Assembly: GCF_021462225.1 (NCBI RefSeq)
Contig: NC_061813.1
Span: forward strand, 19,988,442-20,052,441
Direction: 5' to 3'
Length of the DNA stretch: 64,000 nt
Source of the DNA: Girardinichthys multiradiatus
Lineage: Eukaryota; Chordata; Actinopteri; Cyprinodontiformes; Goodeidae
Each line of letters opens with the position of its first letter. Position 1 is the first letter of the stretch. The position numbers were made by a program, and so were the translations under genes. The notes under the pieces were generated by a model. The model did no database searches, was not told the DNA's origin, and saw only the letters and a program-made list of their open reading frames with translations. Shown here in pieces: positions 61,501 to 64,000 of the stretch.

Positions 61501-62280
61501 CTGAGAAGGAGGGCGCTCTCCTGATCCTGCTGCAGGACCTGAAGGGTCAGACGAGAGTGGCGGGCTGACAAGAGGTACAAGAAGGCCGTGTCACCATCCT
61601 GACGGACGCCGTATGACGCGAGGGACCTGAGCTCAGCACACAAACACTGGCCAATTACCCAACGTTGCACCCGTGGGTGGAAGCCATATTCGAGAAACAT
61701 CTGGAGAGCAGCACACACAAAAAAAAACAGCTATAATTTACAATCAGACAGAAACATAGTCTGTAAAGAAAAAGTGATGAATTCTATATGGACCTGCTGT
61801 TTCAACGATGCAGTAGTCATGTGAGGGAAAACTTTCACAGTGATGCAACAGGATGAGGAAGAATCCTCAACAATAACAGCCAAACTGTTTATAAAACAAA
61901 GCAAACATTAGATAACTGATTAATATCTGTGGTTTCATATGTTAAATTCTCATCACTATAATCTTACTTTATTTCAGTGTCTTCATAGGTTTTGGTGGAG
62001 GGCTGGATCTTTAGGGCTGCCTGTTTACGGGCGAGGGAAGCAGCAAAGACAGAGGCGCTCTGCATATCCCCCGCCTCTATGGCTTTTTTCAGCTCTATAC
62101 AAGCGTCTTCTACACATGAAACAAAGACACAAAGCGTTAAATTCACAAAGCATCTGATGAACAGATATTTACATTAACTGGATATATTTTGCTTTGGCAC
62201 ACCTGTTTGTTGTAAAGCTGAGGTATTCTGAAGGTGGAGACCATCGAAGAGGTGCTGTAGACCATTTTCCTGAGGTGTGA
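49568..62280 (-). CDS. sharpin: SHARPIN/HOIL-1-like RBR protein (5' end outside window)
   Basis: A LUBAC-type subunit for linear ubiquitin and NF-kB signalling. Exons (high..low): 62280..62203, 62109..61968, 61884..61794, 61700..61397, 60572..60472, 59311..59141, 52009..51849, 51747..51636, 51545..51366, 50321..50223, 50016..49873, 49648..49568. Phases agree, giving 553 codons in the window. Order: tethering helices (about 27-58), UBL (74-152, [13 protein letters not shown]), NZF (239-266, [20 protein letters not shown]), RING1 (CKIC at 325), IBR (387-446), RING2 ([16 protein letters not shown], catalytic-type Cys 503), C-terminal [23 protein letters not shown] and NZF favour SHARPIN over RBCK1, and oplah and foxh1 are neighbours; mammalian SHARPIN has no RBR. 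If orthology is wrong, it is an rbck1 paralogue. The N-terminal exons (PH-like domain in SHARPIN) are not seen. Confidence 0.88.
50450..51040 (+). mobile_element. Tc1-type remnant in an intron of the sharpin-like gene
   Basis: Sense phrases are cttggtggtggcagcatcat (around 50648-50667, GGGSIM) and ggacattgatcccaaacaca (around 50793-50812, D.DPKH). The spacing is family-like, but stops interrupt the frame. It lies between exons 51545..51366 and 50321..50223. Confidence 0.5.
52250..54655 (-). mobile_element. 5'-truncated non-LTR retrotransposon (endonuclease + reverse transcriptase)
   Basis: On the minus strand an AP-type endonuclease region (54513-53905: [30 protein letters not shown]) is followed by a reverse transcriptase (53671-53015: [49 protein letters not shown]). 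A C-terminal part follows (52963-52457: [28 protein letters not shown]), with 3' sequence to about 52250. The linker between endonuclease and reverse transcriptase is much shorter than in intact fish copies I recall, suggesting a deletion near 53670. It sits in the 7.1-kb intron of the sharpin-like gene. Confidence 0.85.
52457..54513 (-). pseudogene. retrotransposon polyprotein remnant, catalytically dead
   Basis: At least three separate frames (54513-53905, 53671-53015, 52963-52457) must be joined, so stops or shifts separate the modules. The reverse transcriptase active site reads FADN instead of FADD/YADD, so the second catalytic aspartate is lost. The endonuclease and reverse transcriptase motifs are otherwise well kept. 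Confidence 0.85.
54660..55750. other. intron sequence with two inverted-repeat segments, otherwise unrecognised
   Basis: About 54785-54835 and 55138-55185 are diverged inverted copies of each other (accctgtgtagaaaag against the complement of ttttccacacagg). A near-perfect hairpin lies at 55368-55416. Both suggest old transposon debris. No coding sequence is seen. Confidence 0.4.
56268..56640 (+). repeat. tRNA-derived SINE, near full length
   Basis: The head has an A box (ggtgcagttggtagcactgt) and B box (gggttcgattccc). The body is the common fish sequence (tctgcatggagtttgcatct, cttcctcccacagtccaaag, gttgccctgcgatggactgg), ending around the gaataaacggtagaaaatga tail with short TGACTGAC repeats. 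It is not a functional tRNA gene. Confidence 0.75.
56869..58128 (-). mobile_element. Tc1/mariner element with DD36E spacing (1260 bp)
   Basis: It has TA duplications at 56867-56868 and 58129-58130. The inverted ends share TTGGACAATGAAACTGAAAC followed by ACCTG. It is inserted in the hAT-like element. The transposase inside reads on the minus strand and is broken by stops. Confidence 0.9.
57020..57942 (-). pseudogene. DD36E-type Tc1 transposase pseudogene
   Basis: The frame opens with [19 protein letters not shown] and continues through an HTH ([20 protein letters not shown]), LFSDESTF (first D), [13 protein letters not shown] and VTAKDY, then a TGA at 57289-57291. The same frame continues beyond it: [19 protein letters not shown] (second D), another TGA after LVKD, then [17 protein letters not shown] (E). 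I count 36 residues between the second aspartate and the glutamate, unlike the DD34E copies elsewhere in the window. Confidence 0.85.
61182..61194 (+). repeat. poly(C) run
   Basis: Thirteen consecutive cytosines lie in an intron of the sharpin-like gene, with no linked feature. Confidence 0.85.
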
Positions 62281-62464
62281 CTGACAGCAAGGGCAAAATG
62301 GAAAGGATGAAGTTAGAACAAAGTAAAGACATGAATAAAAACAAGGAAGACATGGAGGAAGACACAAGTCTGAAATACCCAAGGCAGTATATCTTACTAC
62401 TTTATGAAATAATCCAACAAGGTGGTGTATCATTGTGAAGCAGAAGGAACATTATACATAATTT

Positions 62465-63500
62465 ACATTTTTTTTAACATACATCTGAAAATATTCCATG
62501 CATTCCGCCCACAGGAATTGCCAGTCTTTTTGGGTTACCATCATTTTTGCAAATAGAGGCTGAAACTTTTGCCCATTCTTCTTCACAAAACAGCTCAAGC
62601 TCAGGCAGATTGGGTCGGGAGCCTCCGGGAACATCGGTTTTCCAGCCTGTGTGGCTGCAGATTCTCAACTGGATTTACTCGTGGACTTTTATTTGCTCAG
62701 TCAAAGTCCAGACGCGTATTTGATCTAAACCTACCCATTCTGGGTCTGGCATGATGTCTAGGGTTGTTTTCCTGCTGAAAGGCAAACATCTGCCTCAGTT
62801 TCAAGTCTTTTGCATCCTCTAAGAGTTTTTTTTCCCCCTTAGTATCAAAGGTCCTGATGAAGAAACACTGAAAAGCATTCCCACAGCATGATACGACACG
62901 CAGCAGGTTATATGGTAGGGATGGCTCTGCACAAGATGATGTGTAGTATTAGTTTTCCACCACACAAAGTGTTTTGCAGTTACTTTCGGTATATAGGTAC
63001 TGTATTCTTGCCTGCTTTTCTGATTAATGCTTCCCTCACCCTGCCTGTCAGTTTATTTGGACGGTGGGTCTGCAGTTGTGCCCAACTCCATTTTCCAGAA
63101 GAACAGTGCCCTGAGAGACGTTGAAAGCTTGGGTTAGTATTTTAAAGCCAGAAACGTTTTAAACATCTCCACATCTTTCTCCCTGATCTGTCTGAGGCAT
63201 TCCTTGATTGCTGTTTGTTCACTAATGTTCTCCAATATCCCTCTGGGAGCTTTAACCAACACCTGTATTTAGACTGAGGTTAAAGGTGGACACTATTAAA
63301 TAGTTAGGTGACTTCTAAATATAATTGGCTACAATGGATTTTATTAATGGTAACATAGTAAGGGTGCTTAATAAAAAGGTCCTTCACATGAGTCTAATTT
63401 GTATTTAGATAAAATGTTAGAAACCATGTATCATTTTTCTACTTTGTGTTGGTTTATCACATAAAATACAAAAATAACAAGAAAGTTCAAGGGGTTTCTA
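62465..63500 (-). mobile_element. decayed Tc1-type copy upstream of the sharpin-like exons
   Basis: Minus-strand coding debris includes FCEEEWAKVSASIC (62590-62548), resembling the C-terminal EEWAK..A.IC of Tc1 transposases. Antisense phrases include ttcccacagcatgatacgac around 62878-62897, and terminal-like ctttgtgttggtttatcaca lies around 63442-63461. No intact frame remains. Nothing else is recognised from 62281 to 64000. Confidence 0.5.
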
Positions 63501-64000
63501 CTATTAAAAGGCACCATTTACTGTTTAATACGACAAACGTGGAAAAAAGGTTTCCATAAAATCAAGCAAAAGAGCTCACTGAATATCAGAGCATCGCTTC
63601 ACGGCTGATAATAAATTCTGTTTACTTTGTCTTTGACCAAGGAAAAAACGCTGAGTCCTTGTCAGTCTGGGGTTTCATGAAGAACAAGCCTGACATAGAA
63701 CATGTCCACTGAAGAACAGGTTCTCCAAGATGCTTGCAACACTGTACAGGAAATGAGATCATGCACAAACTATGCACATGGACAAAAGGTCAAATTGCAG
63801 TCACATCAAATTTATATTCAACTAAACAAAATACCTAAATGATAAATTAGAAACTTCTTAGGCAAAAACTGTGTTCTATCAGTTTTGCAGAAAGGAATCT
63901 AAACAGGGTAAAGAAAATTAAACTTATATTACTATTCAGCAGCAAAGATGTCCCTAAACATTTTAATGAGAGTATGAAATCACGGTGCAGAAAGGGAAGC

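Noticed and set aside
49568..62280. Naming the RBR gene rbck1 (HOIL-1)
   Set aside because: The domain order fits rbck1, but the UBL and NZF residues and the oplah/foxh1 neighbourhood fit SHARPIN better. It is kept as the main alternative.

Overview
The window reads as nuclear DNA of a ray-finned (teleost-type) fish. Genes are vertebrate, with GT-AG introns and long AT-rich introns, and the repeats are typical of fish: several Tc1/mariner groups, a Harbinger-type element, tRNA-derived SINEs, a hAT-like element and a fish-type non-LTR retrotransposon. I cannot name the species.

Layout. 1-7.1 kb: no recognisable coding sequence; a likely non-coding first exon of an unidentified minus-strand gene lies at about 6914-7080. 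7.1-13.2 kb: intergenic, with decayed repeats. 13.77-16.55 kb (+): complete three-exon foxh1, the Nodal/Smad forkhead factor (497 aa). 17.4-20.27 kb: intergenic. 20.29-39.14 kb (-): complete oplah (5-oxoprolinase), 27 coding exons that sum to an uninterrupted 1312-codon frame, with a probable untranslated first exon at about 41.34-41.5 kb; three 1609-bp Tc1 copies sit in its introns. 42.8-47.9 kb: a 5.1-kb Harbinger-type transposon with about 1.1-kb terminal inverted repeats, a broken Myb/SANT-like gene and a broken DDE transposase. 49.57-62.28 kb (-): 12 exons (553 codons, 5' end outside the window) of a LUBAC-type RBR protein with tethering helices, UBL, NZF and RING1-IBR-RING2. One 7.1-kb intron of this gene holds a truncated LINE and a hAT-like element that itself contains a SINE and a DD36E Tc1.

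Main result. The RBR gene sits beside oplah and foxh1. From memory, FOXH1, OPLAH and SHARPIN all map to human 8q24.3. Its UBL and NZF match SHARPIN-specific residues better than those of RBCK1/HOIL-1, yet it keeps a full RBR domain with the catalytic cysteine that mammalian SHARPIN lacks. It looks like a fish sharpin that still carries an E3-ligase module. The second point of interest is the Harbinger-type element: both of its long inverted repeats carry the same promoter-like region and the same short first coding exon with a splice donor, so one duplicated 5' end could feed two convergent genes.

The cellular genes act separately: foxh1 in Nodal/TGF-beta transcription, oplah in the gamma-glutamyl (glutathione) cycle, and the sharpin-like gene in linear-ubiquitin/NF-kB signalling. 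All mobile elements appear inactivated by visible lesions.
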